This document shows, piece after piece, positions 1 through 6,426 of a stretch of 9,893 bases of DNA (position 1 is its first letter; every line of letters starts with the position of its first letter). The position numbers and the translations under genes are program-made. Below the pieces are notes generated by a model. The model saw only the letters and a list, made by a program, of their open reading frames with translations, was not told where the DNA came from and ran no database searches. This DNA is from an uncultured Clostridia bacterium (GTDB lineage: Bacteria; Bacillota; Clostridia; Oscillospirales; Acutalibacteraceae), in assembly GCA_937884995.1 (NCBI GenBank), contig CAKZZL010000023.1, forward strand, positions 1 to 9,893, given 5' to 3'.

Positions 1-1
1 A

Positions 2-1339
2 TATGTCACTGATAAAGTCAACAAAATGGGTCTTAAACTCGGCATTTATTCTTCAAACGGAACTTTTACATGCCAGGATTTTCCTGCATCTCTTAACAAT
101 GAAAGAATTGATGCGGAAACGTTCGCTAAATGGGGAATTGAATATTTTAAATATGACTATTGTCATAATGTTCCATTGCCGACTGAAGCCCCTTACATTG
201 ACAGCATTACTATCGGCGGTAATGGTATAAAAGAAGAAAATGTATATATGGCAAAAAATGCATTACTCGAAGGACAGGCAAAGCTTATTCAGGAAGATAA
301 TGACAAAAGCTATGTAAAAGGTCTTTGCAGTGGTCTTGGCTCTATAACATTCAAGGATGTTAGTGTTGAAAAGTCCGGAAGATATGTATTAACCCTTGTT
401 ACTCGCAAATATAACAGCAAAGAAAAATTCTGCATTATTACCGTAAACGGCAGTGATCGTTATGAAATGACTGTACCGGTAAATAATGACTGGCTTCGTG
501 AAGGACGTCAGCAGATATACATTAATCTTAATAAAGGAAATAATATAATAAAAATTGAAAATCCTGTTGCATCAGAGCAGGACAGTGCTGCCGTTTTGTA
601 TGAACGTATGGGACGCGAACTTATTGCTGCAAGCAAGAAATATGCCAAAGAAAGCAAGTGTGAGGAAAAGCCCATCCTGTATTCTATATGTGAATGGGGA
701 AAGAACAAACCATGGAAATGGGGCGCGTCCGCAGGCAATATTTGGCGTACTACAATGGACATCCAGCCTAACTGGACTTCAATTTTAACTATTTATGAGA
801 TAAATGTTCATTTAGATAAGTATGCAAGACCGGGTTCTTTCAACGATCCGGATATGCTTGAAGTAGGAAACGGAAAACTCAGCATAGAAGAAAATAAATC
901 ACATTTTACTTTATGGGCTATGATGGCGGCACCCTTAATCCTTGGCAATGATATCCGCAGCTTTATAAAAGCAGACGGCAAAGTTGATAAAGATAACAAA
1001 ATACTTAAAATACTTTCCAACAAAAGTGTTATAAGAATTGACCAGGATTCATTGGGCATTCAATGCCACCGAATAAAAACAGGAATTGTTGATGTGCTCA
1101 TTAAACCACTTGATAATAAGGAAGTTGCAATATGTTTCTTTAATAAAGGGATGACTGAGTTTAAGACATCATATGCGATTTCTGACATTTTAAACTTATC
1201 TGATGTCAGAATGGAAAAAGCAGAAAAATACAATCTTTTTGATGTATGGGAAGAAAGCAATAGCGAAACCGACGACCTTGTATCTGCAAAGATCCCTCCG
1301 CATGGGGTTGTTACATATATAATCAAAGCAAAAGACTGA
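2..1339 (+). CDS. GH27 alpha-galactosidase, 5'-partial, with an inserted CBM35-like domain
   Basis: This enzyme would release terminal alpha-galactose from plant galactosides such as raffinose-type sugars or galactomannan. The frame is open through the left edge, so the signal region and first barrel strands are missing; the ATG at 26 is internal. Counting from it, the order is a barrel strand (LKLGIYSSNGT), the nucleophile motif FKYDYC with Asp44 (155-157), an insert at about residues 56-188, ICEWG at 221-225, WRTTMDI with the acid/base Asp245 (758-760), FNDPDMLEVGNG at 272-283, and a C-terminal beta domain from about residue 350. These motifs are typical of GH27. The insert (about 191-589) has the look of a CBM35/CBM6 beta sandwich: ALLEGQA, FKDVSVEKSGRYVLTL, ITVNG, LNKGNNIIKIENP. 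No dockerin is present at the C-terminus. ligA follows after 8 bases. Whether the protein is secreted cannot be judged because its N-terminus is outside the window. Confidence 0.92.
   Translation, partial: YVTDKVNKMGLKLGIYSSNGTFTCQDFPASLNNERIDAETFAKWGIEYFKYDYCHNVPLPTEAPYIDSITIGGNGIKEENVYMAKNALLEGQAKLIQEDNDKSYVKGLCSGLGSITFKDVSVEKSGRYVLTLVTRKYNSKEKFCIITVNGSDRYEMTVPVNNDWLREGRQQIYINLNKGNNIIKIENPVASEQDSAAVLYERMGRELIAASKKYAKESKCEEKPILYSICEWGKNKPWKWGASAGNIWRTTMDIQPNWTSILTIYEINVHLDKYARPGSFNDPDMLEVGNGKLSIEENKSHFTLWAMMAAPLILGNDIRSFIKADGKVDKDNKILKILSNKSVIRIDQDSLGIQCHRIKTGIVDVLIKPLDNKEVAICFFNKGMTEFKTSYAISDILNLSDVRMEKAEKYNLFDVWEESNSETDDLVSAKIPPHGVVTYIIKAKD
191..589 (+). other. CBM35/CBM6-like module inserted inside the GH27 barrel
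   Basis: This part of the GH27 coding sequence lies between the nucleophile motif KYDYC and the helix that leads to ICEWG. In plain GH27 enzymes that connection is short. The roughly 130 residues here follow the strand pattern of a carbohydrate-binding beta sandwich: an early A-L-x-E-G-Q-A segment, a V-x-V-x-x-S-G-x-Y-x-L segment, an I-T-V-N-G turn and a closing L-x-K-G-x-N-x-I-x-I segment. The boundaries are estimates and the ligand is unknown. Confidence 0.7.
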
Positions 1340-1347
1340 GGTAAATA

Positions 1348-3330
1348 ATGAGTAATTTTGAAGAAAGCAAATTGAGAGCCGAGCAATTAAGAAAAGAGCT
1401 CAATCATCATATTTATCGCTATTATGTAGAAAACGAAAATGATATATCTGATTTTGAGTATGATATGCTTATGCGCGAGCTTGTTTCAATTGAGAACGAA
1501 TATCCTCAGTTAATAACAATTGATTCTCCGACTCAAAGAGTAGGCGGGCAGGCTGACAATATGTTCACATCTGTAGAACATAAAGTTAAAATGGAGAGTT
1601 TGCAGGATGCCTTTAATAAAAGTGAAGTAAATGAATTTGACCGTAGAGTAAAGGAAACGGTAGCAGATGCACAATATGTTGTTGAACCTAAAATTGACGG
1701 CCTTTCTGTATCTCTTGAATACAGAAACGGAGTCTTCTTCAGAGGCTCAACACGCGGAGACGGACTTCAGGGCGAAGATATAACCGCAAATCTCAGGACA
1801 ATTAAGTCTATTCCTTTGAGATTAAATATAGAAATTCCTTTTATTGAGGTCAGAGGTGAGGTATATATGCCTCATGACTCATTCGAGAGAATTGTTAAAG
1901 AACAGGAACTCAATGATGAGAAAGTCTTTAAGAATCCCAGAAATGCCGCAGCCGGCAGTTTAAGACAAAAAGATCCTTCAATAACTGCAAAAAGAGGACT
2001 TGATATCTTTGTGTTTAATGTCCAGCAAGTTGAAGGACATGAATTAAAAGGTCATTATGAATCTTTAATCTTCTTAAAAGAACTGGGTTTTAAGACAATA
2101 CCTTTCTTTAATAAATTTGACAATATTGATGATGTCTTTACAGAGATTAAGAGAATAGGAAATATACGTTACACACTGGAGTTTGATATTGACGGCGCAG
2201 TCATTAAAGTTGATGATTTCGGTCAAAGAGTTGAACTTGGCTCAACTGCTAAAGTACCAAGATGGGCTCTAGCTTGGAAATATCCTCCTGAGGAAAAGGA
2301 AACAAAGCTTCTTGATGTTCAGATTAATGTCGGACGGACAGGAGTTTTAACACCGACAGGAATTTTCTCTCCTGTTATCTTGGCTGGAACAACAGTCAGC
2401 AGAGCTACACTCAATAATGAAGACTTTATAAGTGACAAAGGTATAGGGATAGGCGACACGGTTATAATCCGAAAAGCAGGGGATATCATTCCCGAAGTTG
2501 TATCTGTTGTCAAGCATGCTGATAATGCAGAAGTTTTCAAGATGCCTACAGTCTGCCCTTCATGCGGTTCACCTGTATACCGCGAAGAAGGAGAATCTGC
2601 CATTCGCTGCTATAACACGGATTGCCCTGCACAGATTCTTAGAAATCTTATTCATTTTTGTTCAAGAGATGCCATGGACATTGACGGCCTCGGTGAGGCT
2701 GTAATTGAAACTTTTGTTGATATCGGACTTATAAAGAGCATTCCGGATATCTACAGACTTGACTACGGCCGTATCGAACTTCTGGAAGGCTATGGCAAAA
2801 AGAGCGCTGATAATTTCCGCGCCTCTATAGAAAAATCAAAGGAAAACGATTTATCAAAGTTTATTTTTGCACTTGGCATTAGACATATAGGAAGTAAAGC
2901 TGCTAAGCTGCTAAGCAATAAGTTCAAGTCAATGGATGCTTTAATGGAGGCTGATATTAACGATATTATGACTATAGACGGATTTGGAGAGATTATGGCT
3001 GAATCTGTATTCAATTATTTCTCACTTGATATGACAAAGGAAATGATTGATGAACTTAAATCATTGGGTCTTAATATGCAAAGTCAAATTGAATCAAATG
3101 ATAATCGCTTTGAAGGCAAAACCTTTGTTGTGACCGGAACGCTTGTTAAATACAAGCGAAATGAGATTGAAGAACTTATAGAATCATATGGTGGAAAAGC
3201 CGCTTCTTCTGTTTCTAAAAAGACCTCATATCTTCTGGCGGGTGAGGCAGCAGGCTCCAAACTTACAAAGGCAAATGAACTTGGTATTCAGGTTATTTCG
3301 GAAGAAGAATTTGAAGAGATGATAAAATAA
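1348..3330 (+). CDS. ligA: NAD+-dependent DNA ligase LigA
   Basis: LigA seals 3'-OH/5'-phosphate nicks in duplex DNA using NAD+, joining Okazaki fragments and finishing repair. At 660 residues it is full length. Domain Ia (residues 1-65) has HHIYRYYV and DFEYD for NMN/NAD+ binding. The adenylation motif EPKIDG places the nucleotidyl lysine at Lys115. STRGDG (134-139), NPRNAAAGSLRQ (196-207), FDIDGAVIK (279-287) and WALAWKYPP (306-314) complete the nucleotidyltransferase core. An OB fold follows, then a four-cysteine zinc finger (Cys403, Cys406, Cys421, Cys426), helix-hairpin-helix repeats (about 440-555) and a C-terminal BRCT domain (about 587-660). The ATG at 1348 is chosen because GAGGT at 1338-1342, overlapping the GH27 stop codon, lies 5 bases upstream. 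The gene therefore depends on transcription that crosses the GH27 gene, unless a promoter lies inside it. A hairpin terminator follows immediately. Confidence 0.98.
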   Translation: MSNFEESKLRAEQLRKELNHHIYRYYVENENDISDFEYDMLMRELVSIENEYPQLITIDSPTQRVGGQADNMFTSVEHKVKMESLQDAFNKSEVNEFDRRVKETVADAQYVVEPKIDGLSVSLEYRNGVFFRGSTRGDGLQGEDITANLRTIKSIPLRLNIEIPFIEVRGEVYMPHDSFERIVKEQELNDEKVFKNPRNAAAGSLRQKDPSITAKRGLDIFVFNVQQVEGHELKGHYESLIFLKELGFKTIPFFNKFDNIDDVFTEIKRIGNIRYTLEFDIDGAVIKVDDFGQRVELGSTAKVPRWALAWKYPPEEKETKLLDVQINVGRTGVLTPTGIFSPVILAGTTVSRATLNNEDFISDKGIGIGDTVIIRKAGDIIPEVVSVVKHADNAEVFKMPTVCPSCGSPVYREEGESAIRCYNTDCPAQILRNLIHFCSRDAMDIDGLGEAVIETFVDIGLIKSIPDIYRLDYGRIELLEGYGKKSADNFRASIEKSKENDLSKFIFALGIRHIGSKAAKLLSNKFKSMDALMEADINDIMTIDGFGEIMAESVFNYFSLDMTKEMIDELKSLGLNMQSQIESNDNRFEGKTFVVTGTLVKYKRNEIEELIESYGGKAASSVSKKTSYLLAGEAAGSKLTKANELGIQVISEEEFEEMIK

Positions 3331-3352
3331 AAGGTGGATTTTTCCACCTTTT
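3329..3352. terminator. Bidirectional intrinsic terminator between ligA and the pseudouridine synthase gene
   Basis: AAAAGGTGG (3329-3337) pairs with CCACCTTTT (3344-3352) around a six-base ATTTTT loop, a perfect 9-bp stem. The flanking A-run and T-run make it A-stem-T on both strands, so it can end ligA rightward and the convergent gene leftward. The stem starts inside the ligA stop codon. Confidence 0.85.
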
Positions 3353-3359
3353 GATTTAG

Positions 3360-4322
3360 CTATAATTCATTTTTGAAGAATGCATCCCTGAACCAGATAT
3401 CTTTTACTTCAAATGTTTTATTGTTTAAATAGTTTAGGATTCCGGCATCTGTTTCAAAATCAAATTTAAGCTTATATGAATAAAGAAGTTGCTTTTTATA
3501 TCCATATTTTTTATTTTGCTCATTTTTTCCGTATTTGCCGTCTCCGAGAAGAGGATGACCGATTGAAGCCAGATGAGCTCGTATTTGATGGGTTCTGCCT
3601 GTGAGAAGCTCAATTTCCATTAAACTAAGATCTTTCTTTTTCGCTATAAGCTTACATTTTGTCTTTATATATTTAGCATCTTCATGTGGCTTTTTGTAAA
3701 CCTTAACCTGGTTTTTATCTTCATTTTTATATAGATAGGCTTCCAAAGTGAAGTCTTTTTCTTTTATCTCCCCATGAACGATTGTTAAATAGTATTTATG
3801 GATTTCTCTGTCCTTTATTTTTTGATTCAATATCCTGAGTGACTCAGCATTCTTGGCAGTAATGACTATTCCCGAAGTGTTACGGTCAATTCTGTTTGCA
3901 AGAGAAGGTGTGAAAGAGTTTTCATTTTTGGGATTGAATTCGCCCTTTTCATAGAGATATCTTATGATCCTGGATATCAATGTATCAACATATTCCTTGT
4001 CATCCGGATGCGATAACAAACCTGCAGGTTTATCTGCAAGTAATATGTTTTCATCTTCATAAATGATATTAAGATTTTTAGAGGCTTTCAAAAAATCAAA
4101 ATATTCAGGAGAAGTTTGGAAAAACTCATCATTTATATACATATCAACAATGTCATCTTCTTCAAGCCTCGTTGATATATCTGCCTTTTTGCCGTTGACT
4201 TTTATCCTTTTTGTCCGTATATACTTATATAAAAGGCTCTGCGGCAAAAGGGGCACAGTCTTGCTTATGAATTTATCAAGTCTTTGATTTGAATCGTTTT
4301 TATTAACCTTAAATGTCTTCAT
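3360..4322 (-). CDS. RluA-family RNA pseudouridine synthase with S4 domain (RluC/RluD-like)
   Basis: The enzyme isomerises uridine to pseudouridine in RNA, most likely 23S rRNA. The 320-residue protein begins with an S4 RNA-binding domain (about 12-62: QRLDKFISK, IRTKRIKVNG). The catalytic domain opens with IIYEDENILLADKPAGLLSH (86-105). Motif II reads NRIDRNTSGIVITAKN (143-158) with the catalytic Asp146. The usual HRLD is NRID here, a form common in clostridial RluA proteins. KYYLTIVHGE (176-185) carries the conserved tyrosine and LLTGRTHQIRAHL (239-251) the substrate-binding arginine region. GHPLLGDGKYG (255-265) is also typical. The ATG at 4322 has GGTGA on the minus strand (4327-4331) as its ribosome binding site. 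The exact uridine target cannot be read from sequence. The gene stands alone, convergent with ligA and divergent from the solute-binding protein gene. Confidence 0.93.
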   Translation of the reverse strand: MKTFKVNKNDSNQRLDKFISKTVPLLPQSLLYKYIRTKRIKVNGKKADISTRLEEDDIVDMYINDEFFQTSPEYFDFLKASKNLNIIYEDENILLADKPAGLLSHPDDKEYVDTLISRIIRYLYEKGEFNPKNENSFTPSLANRIDRNTSGIVITAKNAESLRILNQKIKDREIHKYYLTIVHGEIKEKDFTLEAYLYKNEDKNQVKVYKKPHEDAKYIKTKCKLIAKKKDLSLMEIELLTGRTHQIRAHLASIGHPLLGDGKYGKNEQNKKYGYKKQLLYSYKLKFDFETDAGILNYLNNKTFEVKDIWFRDAFFKNEL

Positions 4323-4385
4323 GTTTTCACCGGATATAATATATCATATATATAGTTTTCTTTCAATAATATGGACCTAAAATGC

Positions 4386-4414
4386 TTGACAGTGATTTTT
4401 CGCTATTGTATTAT
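4386..4414 (+). promoter_or_regulatory. Sigma-A promoter of the solute-binding protein gene
   Basis: A perfect -35 box TTGACA (4386-4391) is followed by a 17-base spacer and the -10 box TATTAT (4409-4414). Transcription would start near 4421, giving a leader of about 40 bases with GGAGG at 4453-4457 before the ATG at 4462. Confidence 0.85.
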
Positions 4415-4461
4415 AGATTTGTTGATATATTTAATGTTATCGTGATTTTAGCGGAGGAAAA

Positions 4462-5301
4462 ATGAAAAGGAAATCCATAGCTATCATAACTTCTATACTT
4501 ATGATTTTACTTCTGCCTTTTACAGCTTGTTCAAATAAAACTGCAGAAGAAAACTATAACGATGAAGAAATTACCGAAAAGCCGACTATGGCTGAGTCCG
4601 ATTTAAGTTATATAATGCAAAAGGGTCTAATCAGAGTAGCTGTTAGGGACTATAACTTCATAACGGCTGATGATGACGATGAAGAAAGTTCGTCTTTTGA
4701 TGCAGATATAGCAAATGCTTTTGCACAGTATCTGGATGTTGACATTGAATTCGTTGAAATCGACTGGGCTAATAAGACATTTGAACTTGACTCGAAAAAT
4801 GTCGATTGCATTATTAATCCCGTTATTTTGACAGATAACTCCGGTTCTTCTATTGAATGGTCAAATGCATATATTAATAATCCTCAAATATTGGTTATAA
4901 AATCGGGACTTAATGAAAAATATCAGGCGATTGAAGATTGTGCAGGATTAAAAATTGCAACAACAAAAGATTCTGCTACTAAAGATCTTTTCGCAGATAT
5001 TGAGGTCGAATTCATTGAGTTTGAAAACGTCAGCGAAATCCTTGACGCAATAGCAGAAGGAGACTGCGATGCAGGCATTACAAACGCTGTCTATGCTTTG
5101 CAGGTGACAGGTGAGGGAAAAGCATATGAGGGCCTTGCATGCGGTATGGAGATAAATCCTGCGTCAGCATATATAGGATTCAGAAATTCATCTGATATTG
5201 CGGAAAAATTCAATAAATGGTTTACAGAAGTTTCAAATGACGGATACATTGAAGAGATGGCTGCTGAATATAATCTTCAGTCTGTTTTAATCAAAGAGTG
5301 A
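4462..5301 (+). CDS. Family 3 solute-binding lipoprotein (amino-acid ABC-type, non-canonical ligand site)
   Basis: This 279-residue lipoprotein has a basic start (MKRK), a hydrophobic stretch and a lipobox ending FTAC with the acyl cysteine at Cys23. It would be tethered to the outer face of the membrane. A charged spacer (24-45) leads to a SBP_bac_3-type fold: IRVAVRDYNF (57-66), SFDADIANAFAQYLDVDIEF (78-97), DCIINPVILT (115-124), IEWSNAYINN (131-140), LKIATTKDSATKDL (163-176) and CDAGITNA (202-209). These proteins normally deliver amino acids to an ABC permease. The carboxylate-binding arginine of the T-x-x-R motif is Ser127 here, and the aspartate expected after DAxxx is Asn208. An acidic DDDDEE run (70-75) sits beside the expected site. 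No permease or ATPase gene is near. The fold is secure; the ligand and even a transport role are open. A sensor or scavenging role is possible. Confidence 0.85.
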   Translation: MKRKSIAIITSILMILLLPFTACSNKTAEENYNDEEITEKPTMAESDLSYIMQKGLIRVAVRDYNFITADDDDEESSSFDADIANAFAQYLDVDIEFVEIDWANKTFELDSKNVDCIINPVILTDNSGSSIEWSNAYINNPQILVIKSGLNEKYQAIEDCAGLKIATTKDSATKDLFADIEVEFIEFENVSEILDAIAEGDCDAGITNAVYALQVTGEGKAYEGLACGMEINPASAYIGFRNSSDIAEKFNKWFTEVSNDGYIEEMAAEYNLQSVLIKE

Positions 5302-5306
5302 CTTTT

Positions 5307-5330
5307 AAGAGCGCATTTTTGCGCTCTTTT
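5307..5330 (+). terminator. Intrinsic terminator after the solute-binding protein gene
   Basis: AAGAGCGCA (5307-5315) pairs with TGCGCTCTT (5320-5328) around a TTTT loop, giving a perfect 9-bp stem with a T-run to 5330. It lies 5 bases after the stop codon and isolates this gene from the cohesin gene. Confidence 0.88.
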
Positions 5331-5342
5331 GAATATGAAATT

Positions 5343-5371
5343 TTGTATTTAATCAAATAAAGTGTTATAAT
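5343..5371 (+). promoter_or_regulatory. Extended -10 promoter of the cohesin gene
   Basis: TATAAT (5366-5371) matches the -10 consensus exactly and is preceded by TGT (5363-5365), an extended -10 element. A weak -35 box, TTGTAT (5343-5348), lies 17 bases upstream. Transcription would start near 5378, shortly before the ribosome binding site. Confidence 0.78.
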
Positions 5372-5392
5372 ATGATGTATAGTTAATTCAGC

Positions 5393-5398
5393 AGGGAG
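5393..5398 (+). promoter_or_regulatory. Ribosome binding site that sets the cohesin gene start
   Basis: AGGGAG lies 9 bases before the ATG at 5408 but only 3 bases before the in-frame TTG at 5402. The ATG is therefore the likelier start, and it also gives a normal signal peptide beginning MKKT. Confidence 0.7.
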
Positions 5399-5407
5399 CT
5401 ATTGCGT

Positions 5408-6154
5408 ATGAAAAAAACGATTCTCATAATTTTCACATTTATATATCTGTTTTCAACTCTTGTTTTTACATCAACTGCAGCAAATGAAGTTCAGCTTTCA
5501 ATTAATGATATAACTGTAAATGCAGGCGATTCATTTACAATAGATGTAATGATAAGTGATAATTCAGACCTGGCAGGCGCTGTTATAGATATAAAATATA
5601 ACAATGAATACTTTACATTCCTTGAAGGAACTGTTGGGGGCATAGTAAGCGAGGCTGCCCAGACTGATATAAGGAATATTGAAAGCAGCTCCTGCGTCAG
5701 ATTCACATATATGAGTTCAGATGAAACTGTAACATCATCAGGTATTCTTTTTTCAATTAAGTTTTTGGCTACAGATAATGCAAAAGGTGATTCACCCTTT
5801 GATCTTAAAATTGATTATCCTGCTGATTTTGTTAATTCGGATTCTGAAAAAATCCTATATAGTCTGGATTCAGCAAAAGTTACAGTTAAAAACTATGCCA
5901 TAGAAGAAAGCGTAGTTTCTGAAGACAAAAACGAATCTGCTATTGAAAATAGCATTCAGCTTGAAAACAGCGAAACAGCAGAAAATGAAACAGAGTCTTT
6001 AACTGCGGAAAGCAAAACTGAGAGTAGCCAGAGCAGTGATAACAATAAGACAAGAATTATTGTTACGGTTGTTTGTGCATGCCTTGTTTTGATTTTATTA
6101 ATTTTACTATTTCAGGTTATATTCAAAGATAGGAAAAGGGGAGAAATGAAATGA
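5408..6154 (+). CDS. Membrane-anchored single-cohesin surface protein
   Basis: Cohesins bind dockerin modules and so attach enzymes to scaffolds or the cell surface. This 248-residue protein has a signal peptide (1-25, ending STAA). A cohesin domain follows (about 28-161): ITVNAGDSFTIDVMISDNSD, LAGAVIDIKYNNEYFTFLEG and SSGILFSIKFLATDNAKGDS are the expected strands. Next come a Glu/Ser/Asn-rich linker (about 163-215) and one membrane helix (217-239), ending in the short basic tail KDRKRGEMK. The predicted topology is cohesin outside and tail inside. It has no sortase motif, S-layer repeat or dockerin of its own, so it looks like a minimal anchoring scaffoldin with one docking site. It overlaps the zinc-ribbon gene by ATGA and lies upstream of a dockerin protein gene, the natural candidate partner. 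The cohesin call rests on pattern recognition; a related beta-sandwich adhesion domain is the alternative. Confidence 0.82.
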   Translation: MKKTILIIFTFIYLFSTLVFTSTAANEVQLSINDITVNAGDSFTIDVMISDNSDLAGAVIDIKYNNEYFTFLEGTVGGIVSEAAQTDIRNIESSSCVRFTYMSSDETVTSSGILFSIKFLATDNAKGDSPFDLKIDYPADFVNSDSEKILYSLDSAKVTVKNYAIEESVVSEDKNESAIENSIQLENSETAENETESLTAESKTESSQSSDNNKTRIIVTVVCACLVLILLILLFQVIFKDRKRGEMK

Positions 6155-6342
6155 AAAATATAGTTATTAAAGAATGTCCTTATTGCGGCTCGATAAATCT
6201 TACAAAAGGTTACCAGGTTGAAGGCGGACTTGTATATAAAGATAAATCTGCATCTTTCGGAACCAGAGTCGAGCATATAATCTGTAAAGAGTGTGCCAGC
6301 ATTATTTACAGTAAAGTCGAAAAGCCTGAAATCCTCAAATAG
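6151..6342 (+). CDS. Small zinc-ribbon protein, function unknown
   Basis: I do not recognise a named family for this 63-residue protein. Two cysteine knuckles, CPYCGS (9-14) and CKEC (45-48), are spaced to form a single zinc ribbon. The segment between them contains GYQVEGGLVY and GTRVEHIIC. There is no signal peptide or membrane helix, so it should be cytoplasmic. Its ATG shares the ATGA overlap with the cohesin gene's stop codon, and an AAAAGGGGAG ribosome binding site lies inside the cohesin gene, which points to translational coupling. Small ribbons of this type can bind nucleic acid or protein; a regulatory role for the neighbouring surface genes is only a guess. Confidence 0.75.
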   Translation: MKNIVIKECPYCGSINLTKGYQVEGGLVYKDKSASFGTRVEHIICKECASIIYSKVEKPEILK

Positions 6343-6364
6343 AAATCTACGGATAGGGCGAAAC

Positions 6365-6393
6365 TTGACTATATTAGTTTAAGATGATACAAT
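6365..6393 (+). promoter_or_regulatory. Promoter of the dockerin-bearing glucosaminidase gene
   Basis: TTGACT (6365-6370) and TACAAT (6388-6393) are separated by 17 bases, and TGA at 6385-6387 supplies an extended -10 element. Transcription would begin near 6400. No hairpin lies between the zinc-ribbon stop codon and this site, so read-through from the cohesin promoter is also expected. Confidence 0.82.
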
Positions 6394-6410
6394 ATATTGT
6401 GTTTTTGCTT

Positions 6411-6420
6411 AAAGGAAGTG
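6411..6420 (+). promoter_or_regulatory. Ribosome binding site that sets the glucosaminidase start
   Basis: AAAGGAAGTG closely matches the complement of the 16S rRNA 3' end. Its core GGAAG (6414-6418) lies 8 bases before the ATG at 6427 and only 2 before the ATG at 6421. The in-frame TTG at 6397 would fall at or before the transcription start, so 6427 is preferred. Confidence 0.72.
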
Positions 6421-6426
6421 ATGAAA

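Noticed and set aside
3..230. Plus-strand 75-codon open frame at the left edge.
   Set aside because: It overlaps the GH27 frame, which carries the catalytic motifs and is open from position 2. The alternative frame has no domain.
4323..4370. Minus-strand promoter for the pseudouridine synthase gene: TTGAAA (4361-4366) and TATATT (4338-4343) with a 17-base spacer.
   Set aside because: Transcription would begin near 4331, on top of the ribosome binding site, leaving almost no leader. The region is so AT-rich that chance matches are expected, so no promoter is called.
5402..5407. TTG at 5402 as the cohesin gene start.
   Set aside because: Only 3 bases separate it from the AGGGAG ribosome binding site; the ATG at 5408 is better spaced.
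6343..6364. Possible terminator or riboswitch after the zinc-ribbon gene.
   Set aside because: Only a 4-bp TAGA/TCTA inverted repeat is present, with no T-run and no recognisable aptamer pattern.
6397..6426. TTG at 6397 or ATG at 6421 as the glucosaminidase gene start.
   Set aside because: 6397 precedes or coincides with the predicted transcription start, and 6421 is 2 bases from the ribosome binding site core. 6427 fits both.
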